Positions 44,873 to 53,826 of a stretch of 64,000 nucleotides of DNA are shown one piece after another. Source of the DNA: Methylobacterium marchantiae. Lineage in GTDB: Bacteria > Pseudomonadota > Alphaproteobacteria > Rhizobiales > Beijerinckiaceae. The stretch lies in NCBI RefSeq assembly GCF_022179405.1, contig NZ_BPQT01000015.1, forward strand, positions 183,710 through 247,709. Direction: 5' to 3'. Under the pieces are notes generated by a model. It had not been told where the DNA came from, searched no databases, and saw nothing but the letters and a program-made list of their open reading frames with translations. The first letter of the stretch is position 1. The number at the start of each line of letters is the position of its first letter. The position numbers and the translations under genes are program-made.

Positions 44873-46960
44873 ATGCCGTCTTCCCTCTTCCGGGGTGCGC
44901 TCGCGCTCCTGCTGCTCTCCTCGACCTCCGCTTTCGCCCAGAGCGTGGCGAATGCCGAACTGCCCGAACTCAGCGTCCAGGGGGCGTCGGCCGGATCGCT
45001 GACGGTGCCGAGCGTCGCCGAACAGCGGGCGGCGGTGAACGCCACCGTGGGCTCGGTGGCCTTCGTCGATGCGAAGGAGTTCCAGAACCGCTACGCCAAC
45101 ACCCTGCGCGACGTCCTGAAGGACACGCCCGGCGTGTTCGTGCAGCAGCGCTACGGACAGGAAATGCGGCTGTCGGTGCGCGGGTCAGGCATTTCGCGAG
45201 GGTTCCACCTGCGGGGGCTGGAGCTTCTGCAAGACGGCATCCCGGTGAACGCGGCCGATGGAAGCGGCGACTTCTACCAGATCGATCCGCTCGCCCTGCG
45301 ATCGGTCGAGGTCTACAAGGGCGGCAACGCCCTGACCTTCGGCGCGACGACGCTGGGCGGGGCGATCAACTTCGTGACGCCGACGGCGCAGACGGCCTTC
45401 GCGCCCAACGTCCTGCGCGTCGATGGCGGCAGCTTCGGTACGATCCGCGAGCATTTCCAGTTCTCGCGCATCTCCGGCCCGGCCGATTTCCTGATCAGCG
45501 GCACGGTCACCAATTCGGACGGCTTCCGCGATCACGAGACCCAGCGGACCCAGAATTTCAACGCCAATCTCGGCTACCGGCTCGCTCCCGGAATCGAGAC
45601 GCGGTTCTATGTCGGCATCTATCTCACCGACCAGAAGTTGCCCGGAACGTTGAGCCTTTTCAATGCGCTAGCCAATCCGACCATGGCCAATCCGAGCGCC
45701 GTCTCGGGCAACCAGTCGCGCAAGGTCGAGACCGAGCGGGTGGCCAACCGCACCTCCTTCGCGCTGGATGTGGGCAAGCTCGACATCGACACCTGGGCGA
45801 TCCACAAGTCGCTTTATCACCCGATCTTCCAGGTGATCGACGAGGATGGCTGGACCTACGGGATCTCGCCGCACTGGGCCGGCACGTTCGACGTCGCGGG
45901 CTACCGCAACGACACGATCCTCGGCTTGCGCGCCTTCGCCGGCCAGAACTCGTCCCTGCGCTTCCTCAACCAGGCGGGACAGCGCGGCGCGCAGACCCTG
46001 AACGCGTTGCAGAGCGCCTCCAACTACGAGGCCTATGGCGAGAACCGCTTCTGGTTCCTGCCAGATGTCGCGCTGATGACCGGAGCAAAAGCCTTCTCCT
46101 CGAACCGTACCTACAGCGACAAGGGCGGGTTCGGTGCCAGTCCCAGCGCCAAGTTCGGCAACCAGACCTATCAGGGCATCAACCCGAAACTCGGCCTGAT
46201 CTGGCAGCCGCTTCCCGACATCCAGGTCTTCGCCGACATCACCCGCTCGCGCGACGTGCCGGACTTCACGGATCTTACCCAGACGATCGGCATGAACGCG
46301 CAATTCGTGCCGCTGCAGGCCCAGCGCGCCTGGACCTACGAGGCGGGAACGCGCGGTCGCCTCGACCGGCTGGCCTGGGATGTGACGCTCTACCGGTCCG
46401 AGATTCGGGACGAGCTCATCAATTTCAGCGTCAATCCCGGGCTGAACATCCCGGCCGCGACCTTCAACGCGCCGCGCACCATCCACCAGGGCGTGGAGGC
46501 GGCGGTCTCCCTCGACATCGTCCGCGACCTGACCGGGATCGGCGACCGGGTCTCGGCCTCGCAGGTCTGGACGCACAACGATTTCCGCTTCGTCGGCGAC
46601 CCGCAATTCGGCGACAACCGCATCGCCGGCATCCCGCGCGACGTGCTGCGCAGCGTCGTCACCTATACCCACCCGAGCGGATTTTATCTAAGCCCATCAG
46701 TGGATTGGATACCGCAGGGCGCTTTCGCCGACCATGCCAACACCCTGCGGGTTCCGGGCTACACCCTGGTCAATATCCAGACCGGAATCGACTTTTCCAA
46801 CGGCGTGTCGCTGTTCCTCGATGCGCGCAATCTCGGCGATCGGCGCTACGTCTCGGACGTCTCGGTGGTGAGCAACGCCGCGGCGATGGGCGGCAACCCG
46901 GTGGCGTTCTATCCGGGCGTCGGCCGCAGTGTCTTCGGCGGCGTGCGGGCGTCGTTCTGA
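44873..46960 (+). CDS. TonB-dependent outer-membrane receptor (probable metal uptake)
   Basis: A 695-residue receptor with a 22-residue signal peptide (LALLLLSSTSAFAQ). The plug domain is clear (RDVLKDTPGVFVQQRYG, MRLSVRGSGISRGFHLRGLE, DPLALRSVEVYKGGNAL, GATTLGGAINFVTP). A 22-strand-type barrel ends in the usual aromatic residue (FGGVRASF). The plug resembles FecA-type receptors. Position 133 bases after the copper chaperone fusion suggests that it imports copper or a copper complex, but a ferric substrate cannot be excluded. Confidence 0.87.
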   Translation: MPSSLFRGALALLLLSSTSAFAQSVANAELPELSVQGASAGSLTVPSVAEQRAAVNATVGSVAFVDAKEFQNRYANTLRDVLKDTPGVFVQQRYGQEMRLSVRGSGISRGFHLRGLELLQDGIPVNAADGSGDFYQIDPLALRSVEVYKGGNALTFGATTLGGAINFVTPTAQTAFAPNVLRVDGGSFGTIREHFQFSRISGPADFLISGTVTNSDGFRDHETQRTQNFNANLGYRLAPGIETRFYVGIYLTDQKLPGTLSLFNALANPTMANPSAVSGNQSRKVETERVANRTSFALDVGKLDIDTWAIHKSLYHPIFQVIDEDGWTYGISPHWAGTFDVAGYRNDTILGLRAFAGQNSSLRFLNQAGQRGAQTLNALQSASNYEAYGENRFWFLPDVALMTGAKAFSSNRTYSDKGGFGASPSAKFGNQTYQGINPKLGLIWQPLPDIQVFADITRSRDVPDFTDLTQTIGMNAQFVPLQAQRAWTYEAGTRGRLDRLAWDVTLYRSEIRDELINFSVNPGLNIPAATFNAPRTIHQGVEAAVSLDIVRDLTGIGDRVSASQVWTHNDFRFVGDPQFGDNRIAGIPRDVLRSVVTYTHPSGFYLSPSVDWIPQGAFADHANTLRVPGYTLVNIQTGIDFSNGVSLFLDARNLGDRRYVSDVSVVSNAAAMGGNPVAFYPGVGRSVFGGVRASF

Positions 46961-47360
46961 GGCGCGGCGCTCCATCGCTCGCACGAAAATCGCCCGATCG
47001 GAGGGGCTTTGAACCCCGGATTCGAAGAGGGTTCAAAGCCGGATCGGAGAGGGTTTGAACCCGGATCGGGAAGCCGATCGTACCGGATCGCGACGCTCTC
47101 GCGTTTTCCGGCGCGATGCACCCATCTCCGGGCCGACGAGCCGGCCGACGGCTGCCCGCCTCCTCATCGATTCGTGCGGCACCGGCGAGCGGGATTCCGG
47201 CACGATCCCGTCAAGGAGATTCGAGCCGCTGCCATGCCAAATATTCGGGCCGGGGGTCGCTCACCATCCCCACGGAAACCGGTGGATGAGCCTGCGACAT
47301 TCCGAAAGCTCCTCGAAACTCCCGGCTATGCCTTCCTCCTCGGTATCGAGGGGGCTCACC
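46961..47360. other. Intergenic region with repeated TTTGAACCC hairpin motifs
   Basis: About 400 bp after the TonB receptor. Bases 47005-47016 (GGCTTTGAACCC) and 47029-47040 (its exact complement) form a 12-bp stem with a 12-base loop. A third partial copy (GGGTTTGAACCCGGATCGG) follows at 47050-47070. This may end the receptor transcript, although no T run follows. The rest (47075-47360) shows no convincing gene. Confidence 0.5.
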
Positions 47361-47882
47361 GTGTTGTCCAAACGTTTCGCACAAGTGGCCATCGGCGCCG
47401 CCGCTCTCCTGATGCTGGCCGGCGGGCCGGCCCTGGCGAAGAAGGTCAAGGTCGTCCCCGGCGACCCGCCGATCACCGTCGACATCCCCGCCACCTGGGA
47501 GGTCTCGGACAGTAAGCGCGGCATCGAGGCCAAGACGGCGGATGAAGAAGTCTACATCTGGTTCGAGAGCTACAAGTCGACGCAATACGACAAGCTGATA
47601 ATCGAGCACGAAAAGTATTTCGAGGAACAGGGTGTCACGATCACCGCCAAGCCCAAGCAGGAAGAAAAAGAACATCCCAATTTCGTCATCAAGAAATCGG
47701 ACTTTCCCGCGCCATACGAGGGCAAGCCCACCGTCCTGCGCTACCCCTCGGTGGTGCCGCGGTCGGAGGAGAAGCGGAACCGTCTCGTCACCTACTGGAC
47801 CTCGCCCGACGGCGACAAGGAATATGCCGACGAGCTGACCAAGATCATGAAAAGCCTCGGAGCCTCGATCGACGAGCAGTGA
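47361..47882 (+). CDS. Secreted hypothetical protein (PsbP/DUF1795-like fold possible)
   Basis: A 173-residue exported protein. GTG 47361, six bases after a GAGGGGG ribosome-binding site, begins a signal peptide (SKRFAQVAIGAAALLMLAGG, ALA). The mature part is charged and starts KKVKVVPGDPPITVDIPATW, with VYIWFESYKSTQYDKLIIEH and a C-terminal helix DGDKEYADELTKIMKSLGAS. The pattern of an amphipathic domain with 'P-x-x-W' after the signal recalls small PsbP/DUF1795-like periplasmic proteins, but I cannot confirm it. A longer frame to 47055 exists and is not favoured. Confidence 0.65.
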   Translation: MLSKRFAQVAIGAAALLMLAGGPALAKKVKVVPGDPPITVDIPATWEVSDSKRGIEAKTADEEVYIWFESYKSTQYDKLIIEHEKYFEEQGVTITAKPKQEEKEHPNFVIKKSDFPAPYEGKPTVLRYPSVVPRSEEKRNRLVTYWTSPDGDKEYADELTKIMKSLGASIDEQ

Positions 47883-47988
47883 TCCCGGCGATCGTTCGTC
47901 GCCGAACACTTTATTCGACTCTGGCAGAGCCTGTTTGATCGGCTGTCTCAGCGGATGCTAATGTCGAGGTCGATCATCCGATCAGTCC

Positions 47989-48104
47989 ACCTCATCCTGA
48001 GGTGCCGTTTGCGAAAGCAAAGGGCCTCGAAGGAGCCCTCCAGACACCAGAGCGATCCCTGGAAGGCTCCTTCGAGGCCGCTGCGCGGCACCTCAGGATG
48101 AGGT
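47989..48104. repeat. Dispersed palindromic repeat element, well-preserved copy
   Basis: A 116-bp element with perfect 19-bp outer arms (ACCTCATCCTGAGGTGCCG at 47989-48007 against 48086-48104). It also has a perfect 15-bp inner pair (GGCCTCGAAGGAGCC at 48023-48037 against 48065-48079). It can fold as a long hairpin. A degenerate copy is at 27949-28072. It is non-coding and resembles REP/MITE-type elements. Confidence 0.8.
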
Positions 48105-48141
48105 AAAGCCTTGGAAAAACAGCTCGAATAGGCTTTAGGCG

Positions 48142-48357
48142 TCAGATTTCCACTACTACGGTTGGCTCCTTACCCCAACCTGTACGTTCGTAGTGGATAT
48201 CGCGCGTCAGATGTCGACCACTGCCGGGACAGAGAATAAGACCGGGTCCGGTAGAAATTTCCCCGCTGGCTTCCTCACCAGTTTCGCAGAAAATTACCGG
48301 CGGAAATCCCGGTGCGATGCCCCGAATTGAATCGAAGACTTTGCATGGTCGGTCCAT
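48142..48357 (-). CDS. Possible small protein (low confidence)
   Basis: A 71-residue frame starting ATG 48357 (MDRPCKVFDSIRGIAPGFPP...). It contains three Cys and a GPGLILCPGSGRHLTRDIHY segment. No ribosome-binding site of note and no family is recognised. It lies in an otherwise empty, lower-GC 625-bp gap and may be spurious. Confidence 0.25.
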   Translation of the reverse strand: MDRPCKVFDSIRGIAPGFPPVIFCETGEEASGEISTGPGLILCPGSGRHLTRDIHYERTGWGKEPTVVVEI

Positions 48358-48363
48358 ATGCTT

Positions 48364-48396
48364 CGGCCGATTGAAAACTTTTTTTGCAATCGGCCG
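48364..48396. promoter_or_regulatory. Inverted repeat upstream of AraC-type gene
   Basis: CGGCCGATTG (48364-48373) is exactly complementary to CAATCGGCCG (48387-48396), with 13 bases between that include an eight-T run. It is about 110 bases before the AraC-type gene. It could be a binding site or a terminator-like hairpin; direction is unclear. Confidence 0.4.
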
Positions 48397-48507
48397 TGAT
48401 CAAATAAACCTCTGTCGAGAGGCATCCATGAGCGCTCTGGGCGACTTATCGGGCGTCGGGTTCTCTTCCGATGGACCTTCAAGCCGATTTGCTGGAGCGC
48501 GCGTGTT

Positions 48508-49449
48508 TTGGCCGACCCGTCCGACGTCAAGACGCTTGTCCAAAGCACGGCCGAGATCGAACCCGTCCGGGCCTTCGAGTTCTGGCGGGATTCCATTTCG
48601 GCGCTGAGCGGTGTCGACATCCACAGGACGAAGAAGGTGCGATCCTTCGCGGCCGATCGCTTCGTCGCCAACGCCACGCACAGCGTCCTGCTGCACACGA
48701 AGAGCGATCCGGTCGATGCCACGCGTTTGGCACATCACGTCCGACGGGACGACGTCGATGTGGTGACCATCGCGGTGTTCCTGCGGGGTGACGGGTATTT
48801 CGAGCAGGGCAATCGCGGGGCGCGGATGGACCCCGGCGACATCAGCATCGTCGACACCAGCCGCCCCTTCCAGGCCGGCGGATACGAAGCCTACGAGGAG
48901 ATGCGGCTCCGCGTGTCACGCTCGGTCTTCCGGACCCATGTCGGCGAACCGGACGCCTTCGCCGGGCGCATCATCCGCAGCGGTCCCCACTCCGCCCTCT
49001 TCGCGAACTATCTGCAGACCTATGCCGGTCTGGTCGGACAGATGTCCGATGACGAGGCCAGGATCGCCACCGAGGGGGCCCTGCATCTGCTTCGGAGCTT
49101 CGTCGACACATCCGAAGGAATCGTCTCGACGGAGGCATTGCGGTCCCTGGCCATGGTCCATATCGCGCGCAGCCTGCACGATCCGGATTTCGGGCCGGAC
49201 GCGATGTGCAAGAGCCTGTGCGTCTCCCGAACCCGGCTCTACGCCGCTTTTGCAGACGGCGAAGGGGTCGCGGCGACCATCCGCGACGCGCGACTGGACC
49301 GCGCCCGTGAATACCTGTCCGACCCGGCGCTGGCGACGGAGAGTATCGCGATCATCATGATCCGGTGCGGCTTCACCGATCCGTCGCTGTTCAGCAGGGC
49401 ATTCCGACGACGTTTCGGGATGTCGGCGCGCGACGTCAGGCCTCGCTGA
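48508..49449 (+). CDS. AraC family transcriptional regulator
   Basis: A 313-residue regulator. The N-terminal ~180 residues match the AraC-binding-like domain found with such proteins (FEFWRDSISALSGVDIHRTK, MDPGDISIVDTSRPFQA). The C-terminal ~100 residues carry the two AraC helix-turn-helix units (DPDFGPDAMCKSLCVSRTRL and ESIAIIMIRCGFTDPSLFSR, AFRRRFGMSARDVR). TTG 48508 is the first start in the frame that I can support; a start further upstream is possible. Target genes and inducer are unknown. The downstream HAD-like gene may be one. Confidence 0.85.
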   Translation: MADPSDVKTLVQSTAEIEPVRAFEFWRDSISALSGVDIHRTKKVRSFAADRFVANATHSVLLHTKSDPVDATRLAHHVRRDDVDVVTIAVFLRGDGYFEQGNRGARMDPGDISIVDTSRPFQAGGYEAYEEMRLRVSRSVFRTHVGEPDAFAGRIIRSGPHSALFANYLQTYAGLVGQMSDDEARIATEGALHLLRSFVDTSEGIVSTEALRSLAMVHIARSLHDPDFGPDAMCKSLCVSRTRLYAAFADGEGVAATIRDARLDRAREYLSDPALATESIAIIMIRCGFTDPSLFSRAFRRRFGMSARDVRPR

Positions 49450-49614
49450 CCCGAGGATGCGCTCGGAGGGCCCCATGGCCGGATGGCGCTTTCCACCATG
49501 CACCGCGCCGCCCGTGGCGGTGGTGCCCGTCATCTGCGTGCTGGACGGGTGCGGCGCCGCATCGTAGGCGTCCGCGGCGGCGGCGGAATCGCCGCATCAG
49601 ACGAGGTTGGCCCC

Positions 49615-50175
49615 TTGAACGAGCATCGAGAGGCGGGATCGCCGACGATCTATCTCGACGTCGACGGCGTCGTGACGACGGTCGGCTATCAGCGGCGGTT
49701 CGGCAAGGACAGGCTCGACCCGGCCCAGGTCGCCCTTGTCGCCGGTCTGGTGCGGGAGTTCGACGCCAGAGTGGTCGTGTCGTCCACATGGCGCATCGAC
49801 GATTGCCGCCCGACCCTGATCGAGGCCGGCCTTCCGGAGACCTGCTTCCACCTCGACTGGCGGACCGCCATCCTGCCGACCAGCCGGGATGCGGAAACGG
49901 GCGGCATGCTCGCCGCCGAGCGAGCCGGGCGTGGCGACGAGATCACCGAGCATGCGACGCGGAACCGCATCACGCATTACCTCGTCCTCGACGATGTCGA
50001 GGTCGGCCCCGACCACGTGAACCGGCACGTCCGGCCGGTCGCGGAATTCGGCCTTAGCGAAGCGGACGGGGTCCTGGCCCGGAGGCTGCTCGCCGGGATG
50101 GGCGACGTCCGCCACACGATGGATCGGAATGGCGCATGTGCCACGCCCGCCGATTTACATTTCTGCAGGGATTGA
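49615..50175 (+). CDS. HAD-like phosphatase of the HAD-SAK (Swiss Army Knife) type
   Basis: A protein of about 186 residues from TTG 49615, which has GAGG eight bases upstream; ATG 49483 would add 44 Gly/Arg-rich residues. It shows HAD motif I in YLDVDGVVTT, motif II in ARVVVSSTWR and motif IV in HYLVLDDVEV. This W/R pattern (SSTWR) is that of HAD-SAK domains, common in phage and RNA-repair proteins, which remove phosphates. The next gene, 187 bases on, is kinase-fold-like. The substrate is unknown. Confidence 0.75.
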   Translation: MNEHREAGSPTIYLDVDGVVTTVGYQRRFGKDRLDPAQVALVAGLVREFDARVVVSSTWRIDDCRPTLIEAGLPETCFHLDWRTAILPTSRDAETGGMLAAERAGRGDEITEHATRNRITHYLVLDDVEVGPDHVNRHVRPVAEFGLSEADGVLARRLLAGMGDVRHTMDRNGACATPADLHFCRD

Positions 50176-50362
50176 ACTTTCCCGAGGCTCGGGTCATTCC
50201 ATGACAGCGGTGTGACAGGCGCGTCACGCTGCCCCCGATATCGACACGGTCACCTCGACCTTCGCCGGACCTGCCCGTCCGGTCCCGCCTCGACGCCGCA
50301 CCCGTGCGGCTCGCGAGCGCGCGTCGCGTCGGATCATCGAGTGGCAGGAAGGAGTGGCGGCG

Positions 50363-51100
50363 ATGTTCGGTTTTGGAAAACGGGAAACGACATCGGGTCC
50401 CTCGCTCGCCGCCATGGGTATCGTCGAACGGTCGGCCGCAGGAGCCTATGCCGCGCTGATCGCCGGAGGATGGTCCGAGATCGGTTTCGGGTACCATGGC
50501 ACCGTCCATGCCCATCCGGATCACCCGGACGTCGTCGTGCGCTTCGCGCGCAAGGCCGATGGGTTCGGCGACTATGCGGCACTCCTCCGCAAGGGGTTCG
50601 CAGGCTCGGATGGACCGCATGCGCCGCGTATCCACGACATCCATGTCAGCCGCTGCGGTGCGCTGATGACCGTGGGGTCGCGACTGACCGATCCGGCGCG
50701 CGACGCGTGGTGGCTGGCCTACGCCCATGCCGTCATCGCGGACCATCCGGGCGTCGCCATGGATGACGGCGTGCGCGATCGGTTCAAGGTGGAATGGCCG
50801 GCGCACGAACCCCGTGTCGATCATGCGAGCTTCGACGGCATCCGCGAGGCGTTCAGGACCGCCTGGCCCGGATACGAGGCCTATGTCGCCGGATTGCGGG
50901 CCGTGTCGCCGCAGGGGCTCGACCCGAACATCGGCAACGTCCTCGTCGGCGACGACGGCAGTCCCGTGGTGAACGATCCCCTGTGCGACGACGGACACGG
51001 GCTGTGGCGCTCGCCCCTCTCACGGGCCCTGGCCCGCTACGCGGATCTGCTGCGTCGGCGGCTGAGCGACGCATCCGGCAGGGCGCCGGTCCCCGCCTGA
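50363..51100 (+). CDS. Hypothetical protein with remote protein-kinase-like fold
   Basis: A 245-residue protein from ATG 50363, which has AGGAAGGA nine bases upstream; GTG 50354 is too close to that site. I do not recognise a named family. Kinase-like elements are visible in order. FGYHGTVHAHPDHPDVVVRF resembles a glycine loop and the VAxK strand, with Arg in place of Lys. LDPNIGNVLV fits the catalytic-loop pattern H-x-D-x4-N with the His changed. SPVVNDPLCDD resembles the D-F-G metal site. Phage-encoded proteins of this kind exist. Activity cannot be asserted. Confidence 0.6.
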   Translation: MFGFGKRETTSGPSLAAMGIVERSAAGAYAALIAGGWSEIGFGYHGTVHAHPDHPDVVVRFARKADGFGDYAALLRKGFAGSDGPHAPRIHDIHVSRCGALMTVGSRLTDPARDAWWLAYAHAVIADHPGVAMDDGVRDRFKVEWPAHEPRVDHASFDGIREAFRTAWPGYEAYVAGLRAVSPQGLDPNIGNVLVGDDGSPVVNDPLCDDGHGLWRSPLSRALARYADLLRRRLSDASGRAPVPA

Positions 51101-51190
51101 CCGCCGCCATGGACGCAGGTCCATCGGTCCGGCTTGCCGCGCTTCGCCGCCGTTAGGTGCGCAAGACGAGGAGCGGAAATCCTCCACCCC

Positions 51191-51217
51191 GAACGCCCGG
51201 CGATAGGCCGGGCGTTC
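51191..51217. terminator. Hairpin between convergent genes (kinase-like gene and PBP1A)
   Basis: GAACGCCCGGC (51191-51201) pairs exactly with GCCGGGCGTTC (51207-51217), with a five-base loop. It lies between the stops of two convergent genes and probably ends transcription from both sides, though no long T run follows on either strand. Confidence 0.65.
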
Positions 51218-51229
51218 GTCTGTGCCGCG

Positions 51230-53653
51230 CTAGTACAATCCGCCGGCCTGGGCCGCGCGGTCCGCGTCCGCCGGGACCGCGGCGGGGGCGGCGGACGGCG
51301 CGGCGACGTAGGCGTCCGGCGGGGCGGTGCCCGGCTTGAAGGCTTCGAGGATCGTGCCGGCGCCCTCGCCCGAGCCGGCGCGCATGCCGGAGGCGACGTT
51401 GACGCGGATCAGCTTGATGCCGGGGGGCACGCGGAACGGCGTCGGCGGCTTGTCCTTGAGGGCCTGTTTCAGGAAGTCGAGGGCGATGGGCGCCGAGAGG
51501 CCGCCGCCGGTGGCGCGATCACCGAGGGAGCGCGGCTTGTCGAAGCCGAGATAGACGCCCACCGCGAGGTCGGGGGAGAAGCCGACGAACCACGCGTCCT
51601 TGGCGTCGTTGGTGGTGCCGGTCTTGCCGGCGAGCGGCTTGCCGATCTGCTTCAGGATCGTGGCGGTGCCGCGCTGGACCACGCCTTCCATGATCGAGGT
51701 CATCTGGTAGGCGGTGAGCGGGTCGAGGACCTGCTCGGAATCGTCGACCAGCTTCGGCTCGTCCTGGCCCGACCATTTCTCGGCGTCGCAGCCGAGGCAT
51801 TTGCGGTTGTCGTGCTTGTAGATGGTCTCGCCGACCCGGTCCTGGATGCGGTCGATCAGGGTCGGGCGGATGCGCCGGCCGCCATTGGCGAGCATCGAAT
51901 AGGCGGTGACCATGCGCATGACCGTGGTCTCGCCGGCACCCAGCGACATCGGCAGGACGGGGAGCATGTCGTCGTAGACGCCGAAGCGGCGGGCATATTC
52001 GGCGATGAGCGGCATGCCGACATCCTTGGCCAGCCGCACCGTCATCAGGTTCTTCGAATGCTCGATGCCGTAGCGGAGCGTGTGCGGGCCGCCGGACTTG
52101 CCGTCGTAGTTCGAGGGCGTCCAGGCCTCCTGGCCGGGTCCGGCCTCGATGGTGATCGGCGAATCCTGCACGATCGAGGACGGGGTGTAGCCGTTGTCCA
52201 GCGCCGCCGAGTAGACGATCGGCTTGAACGACGAGCCCGGCTGGCGCTGGGCCTGGGTCGCGCGGTTGAACTGGCTCTCGTCATAGGAGAAGCCGCCGAC
52301 CATGGCGTGGACGCGGCCCGTATAGGGATCCATGGCGACGATGGCGCCGGAGATCTCGGGGCGCTGGCGCAGGCGGTACTGGCCGCGGCCGCCGTCGATG
52401 GCCTCGACATAGACCACGTCGCCGGGATTGAGCGCGGCGGCGGGCGAGCGCCCGGTCCAGCGGGTGCCGTCGGCGGCGATGGTGCCGGTCTCGCGATCCT
52501 TGGAGACCTGGCCGGACGCCTCGCGGCGGGGCTGGAGGCCGATCTGGGCCGCGCCGCCCGTGGTGCTCAGCACCACGGCGAGGCGCCAGGGCTGGACGTC
52601 GCCGAGACCGGGGACTTCGGCGACGGCGAGACCCCAGTCGCGGCCGACGAGATCGACCTTGGCCTGCGCTCCGCGCCAGCCATGGGACTGGTCGTAGCGG
52701 ATCAGGCCGTCGACCAGGGCCTTGCGCGCCCAGGCCTGCATCTTCGGGTCGAGGGTGGCGCGCACGGAGAGGCCGCCCTCGTAGAGCTTCTTCTCGCCGT
52801 AGCGCTCGGTGATCTCGCGGCGGACTTCCTCGGTGAAGTAATTGGCGTTGGCGGCGTTGGCGAAGGCGACGCGCGGGTTCACGCCCAGCGGCATCTTGCG
52901 GGCGCCCTCACCCTCTTCCTTGGTGATGTAGCCGTTCTGCGCCATCAGGCCGATGATCTCGTTGCGGCGGTCGAGGGCCTTCTGGGTCTGGCGATAGGGG
53001 TGGTAGTTGTTCGGGCCCTTCGGCAGCGCGGCGAGATAGGCCGCCTCGTTGATCGTCAGCTCGTGGACGGACTTGCCGAAATAATCGAGCGCGGCGGCGG
53101 CGACCCCGTGCAGGTTGCGGCCGGGCACGATGGTGCCGAGGAAGATCTCGTTGAGGTAGAGTTCGAGGATCTTGTCCTTCGAGTAGGTCGATTCGATCCG
53201 GAGTGCGATCAGCGCCTCCTTGATCTTGCGGTCGAAGGTCTGCTCGTTGGTGAGGAGGAAGTTCTTCGCCACCTGCTGGGTGATGGTCGAGGCGCCCTGC
53301 TTCTTGCCGCTCTTGGCGTTGGTCAGGATGGCGCGCACGACGCCCTCGGGGTCGATGCCGCCGTGCTTGTAGAAGTTCTTGTCCTCGGCCGAGAGGAAGG
53401 CGGCGACGACGATCTTCGGCATCGCCTGGATCGGCAGGTAGAGCCGGCGCTCGTTGGCGTATTCGGCGAGCAGGCTGCCGTCGGCGGCATGGACGCGGCT
53501 CATCACCGGCGGCTCGTAATTGGCGAGGGCCGCGTGGTCGGGCAGATCCTGGCTGTAGGTGTAGTAGAAATACGCGCCTGCCGCGGACAGCAGCACGAAC
53601 AGCATCGCACCGACGCTGAACAGGAAGCCGAAGAAACGAAGGATGAAGCGCAT
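51230..53653 (-). CDS. Penicillin-binding protein 1A (class A)
   Basis: An 807-residue bifunctional peptidoglycan synthase. One membrane anchor is at residues 4-28 (RFFGFLFSVGAMLFVLL). The glycosyltransferase domain has SAEDKNFYKHGGIDPEG, GASTITQQVAKNFLL and RIESTYSKDKILELYLNEIF. An OB-like insertion follows. The transpeptidase has the Ser-x-x-Lys in QPGSSFKPIVYSAA, SKN in EHSKNLMTV and KTG in LAGKTGTTNDAKDAW. ATG 53653 gives the anchored form; the longer frame to 53764 is not needed. Length is typical of alphaproteobacterial PBP1A (mrcA/ponA type). It lies downstream of amiC on the same strand. Confidence 0.95.
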   Translation of the reverse strand: MRFILRFFGFLFSVGAMLFVLLSAAGAYFYYTYSQDLPDHAALANYEPPVMSRVHAADGSLLAEYANERRLYLPIQAMPKIVVAAFLSAEDKNFYKHGGIDPEGVVRAILTNAKSGKKQGASTITQQVAKNFLLTNEQTFDRKIKEALIALRIESTYSKDKILELYLNEIFLGTIVPGRNLHGVAAAALDYFGKSVHELTINEAAYLAALPKGPNNYHPYRQTQKALDRRNEIIGLMAQNGYITKEEGEGARKMPLGVNPRVAFANAANANYFTEEVRREITERYGEKKLYEGGLSVRATLDPKMQAWARKALVDGLIRYDQSHGWRGAQAKVDLVGRDWGLAVAEVPGLGDVQPWRLAVVLSTTGGAAQIGLQPRREASGQVSKDRETGTIAADGTRWTGRSPAAALNPGDVVYVEAIDGGRGQYRLRQRPEISGAIVAMDPYTGRVHAMVGGFSYDESQFNRATQAQRQPGSSFKPIVYSAALDNGYTPSSIVQDSPITIEAGPGQEAWTPSNYDGKSGGPHTLRYGIEHSKNLMTVRLAKDVGMPLIAEYARRFGVYDDMLPVLPMSLGAGETTVMRMVTAYSMLANGGRRIRPTLIDRIQDRVGETIYKHDNRKCLGCDAEKWSGQDEPKLVDDSEQVLDPLTAYQMTSIMEGVVQRGTATILKQIGKPLAGKTGTTNDAKDAWFVGFSPDLAVGVYLGFDKPRSLGDRATGGGLSAPIALDFLKQALKDKPPTPFRVPPGIKLIRVNVASGMRAGSGEGAGTILEAFKPGTAPPDAYVAAPSAAPAAVPADADRAAQAGGLY

Positions 53654-53826
53654 CCGGGTCCCGTCCGTCGATGATCTGCCGCTGCCGGTCCGGCCGAGAG
53701 GCGAGGATGACCGAGACCGCGAATGTCCCGGAAAGGCAAGAGTGATGCGACGACCCGCGATCATCCGGAAGACGAAGAACGCCTGTTCCGGGCCGGGGCG
53801 CCGTGAGCCCCGGTTTCACACCGTAT

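Noticed and set aside
51134-53674. An 846-codon open frame on the plus strand opposite the PBP1A gene
   Set aside because: It is the complement of a real, well-conserved gene; its translation is Asp/Gly/Leu/Ala/Arg low-complexity without domains. Long antisense frames are expected at this GC content.
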